Origin: Botryococcus braunii
Taxonomy: Eukaryota > Chlorophyta > Trebouxiophyceae
Length of the DNA stretch: 20,000 bases
Assembly: GCA_002005505.1 (NCBI GenBank)
Contig: KV908444.1
Coordinates: 10,001-30,000, forward strand
Direction of reading: 5' to 3'
Both the position numbers and the translations under genes were made by a program. How positions within the stretch are numbered: the first letter of the stretch is position 1; every line of letters begins with the position of its first letter. Shown here in pieces: positions 18,921-20,000 of the stretch. A model generated the notes under the pieces. It was given only the letters and a program-made list of their open reading frames with translations. It was not told the DNA's origin and searched no databases.

Positions 18921-19273
18921 GCAGTACCAGTCAGCTGACTGTACAGCTGGCATGTCTTCCCCCCTACCTGCAGTACCAGTCAGCTGACTGTACAGCTGGC
19001 ATGTCTTCCCCCCTACCTGCAGTACCAGTCAGCTGACTGTACAGCTGGCATGTCTTCCCCCCCACCTGCAGTACCAGTCAGCTGACTGTACAGCTGGCAT
19101 GTCTTCCCCCCTACCTGCAGTACCAGTCAGCTGACTGTACAGCTGGCATGTCTTCCCCCCCACCTGCAGGACCAGTCAGCTGACTGTACAGCTGGCATGT
19201 CTTCCCCCCCACCTGCAGGACCAGTCAGCTGACTGTACAGCTGGCATGTCTTCCCCCCCACCTGCTGGACCAG
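18921..19273. repeat. 49-bp minisatellite with internal palindromes, seven units
   Basis: Units start at 18921, 18970, 19019, 19068, 19117, 19166 and 19215, with a broken partial at 19264. Each contains the perfect 14-bp palindrome CAGTCAGCTGACTG, overlapping the 8-bp palindrome CTGTACAG, then gctggcatgtcttcccccc. Copies differ only at gcagTacc/gcagGacc (units 6 and 7 have G) and cccTacc/cccCacc. Unit length is constant. Confidence 0.97.
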
Positions 19274-19545
19274 GAAATCTCTTCAAGCTGGAAGAAAGCA
19301 CCGTCTGCGATGGGACCTCTAAGCTGGAAAACCATCACATCCACGCTCCTCATGGGGACACACCAATCTAATCTCTCCTCTGCAGTAGTCGTGATTTGCA
19401 ACTGATTGCACACCTCGCACATTCGCCAGAAAATAGGGGGCTCGGGCGTACGGCGCTGGATTTTTCCTCTACGCATGCATGGTATTCGTCCCGGTACCCC
19501 CACTTTCTTGTCCAAAAACACAGAGCCGTTGTCAGAAAGGGACCT
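19262..19545 (-). CDS. possible internal exon of an unknown gene
   Basis: A minus-strand frame is open from about 19551 down to a donor-like CAGCAG|GTGGGG at 19262-19261, which falls in the broken end unit of the 49-bp array. The peptide is non-repetitive and protein-like (DNGSVFLDKKVGVPGRI, then FWRMCEVCNQLQITT, then GAFFQLEEISW), with one Cys pair but no domain that I recognise. No Met starts it and no partner exon was found. Confidence 0.15.
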
Positions 19546-19639
19546 TGCCGGTATTCCTCATGTCACGACCTTGATGCAGAGCCGACAGACAAGCACCCCC
19601 CCCCTTCTCCTCAACCCGTCAAGGGCACTCTATGATTGT

Positions 19640-19785
19640 GAGCCGGCAAACAACATTGTCTAGGATGCTGTAGAGCCGGCAAACAATGTTGTAGAGGATG
19701 CTGTTGAGCCGGCATGCTTTGCGCAAACAATACTGTAGAAGATACAGCAGAGTCGGCAAACAATGCTGTAAAGCCGGCAGCCAGC
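19640..19785. repeat. 33-bp degenerate repeat, about four units
   Basis: The unit gagccggcaaacaatgttgtagaggatgctgt begins at 19640, 19673 and 19706, then about 19750 after a 10-11 bp insertion (atgctttgcg), with a partial near 19771. As 33 is a multiple of three, the minus strand shows an 11-residue cycle (YSIL, then VCRL). Coding is possible but unproven. Confidence 0.8.
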
Positions 19786-20000
19786 CCGCCCCCCTCCCCT
19801 CAAGGGTACCAGCGGCCCCTCGAGGGTACCAGCGTCGGCCGTCTCCATCGCGCCGGACTAGGCTGAGCTGGCCCAAGGACACTACGGTTTCGGCTTGGTC
19901 AGCAACTCCGAAGAGCTCGCCGGAGCGTCTGCTCTTTCTGCCAGTACAGTGCGCTTAGGGCGCTGAGAGGCACATTTACCCATATGGATGCCACATGCAT
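19786..20000. other. no recognised feature
   Basis: A short duplicated word (tcaagggtaccagcg / tcgagggtaccagcg) occurs at about 19800-19833. The window ends before any gene can be seen. Confidence 0.3.

Overview
The window looks like nuclear DNA of a photosynthetic eukaryote, most probably a green alga. It has no dense operons and no prokaryotic gene spacing. It carries spliced genes with GT-AG introns, and one of them is a recognisable plastid tocopherol methyltransferase, which fits an alga or plant. The very high load of dinucleotide microsatellites and minisatellites resembles what I associate with large prasinophyte genomes such as Cymbomonas; that is an impression, not a proof. Almost all long open frames in the window are simple-repeat translations (His-Thr, Cys-Val, Leu-Ser, Arg-Glu) and are not genes.

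Layout. 1-3703: no convincing gene; a 44-bp minisatellite at the left end, an 81-bp direct repeat and small hairpins. 3704-8132, minus strand: a gamma-tocopherol C-methyltransferase (VTE4) gene that I could rebuild across seven firm exons plus one tentative first exon. All internal junctions are GT-AG, phases match, and the joined protein aligns along the known family. Its introns hold two minisatellites and about 840 bp of (CA)n, (CT)n and (GT)n. 8133-8880: short direct repeats and a dispersed 10-bp-core element. 8900-10410: complementary (CT)n and (GA)n tracts and a tandem duplication of about 400 bp, each copy preceded by a (GA)n tract. 10410-11460: nothing recognised.

11462-13833, minus strand: a two-exon BTB/POZ-domain gene whose 1.7-kb intron is filled with (CA)n, (GT)n and (GA)n. 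15356-15559, minus strand: a frameshifted copy of the second exon of the same family, preceded by a (GT)n-rich stretch as in the intact gene, so this is probably a decayed tandem paralogue. 14380-14690 is a long polypurine (GA)n/(G)n tract. 16110-20000 has no secure gene: a 19-bp minisatellite with 16 units and no indels, a weak ORF near 18 kb, seven exact-length copies of a 49-bp palindrome-bearing repeat, a possible exon next to it, and a 33-bp repeat at the right end.

The two genes are not functionally linked as far as can be seen: VTE4 acts in plastid vitamin E synthesis, and the BTB protein is probably a protein-interaction or ubiquitin-ligase adaptor. I did not find a clear new multi-gene system. 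The most interesting signals are structural: complementary microsatellite pairs inside introns, a three-copy dispersed element, and repeat-bounded duplications.
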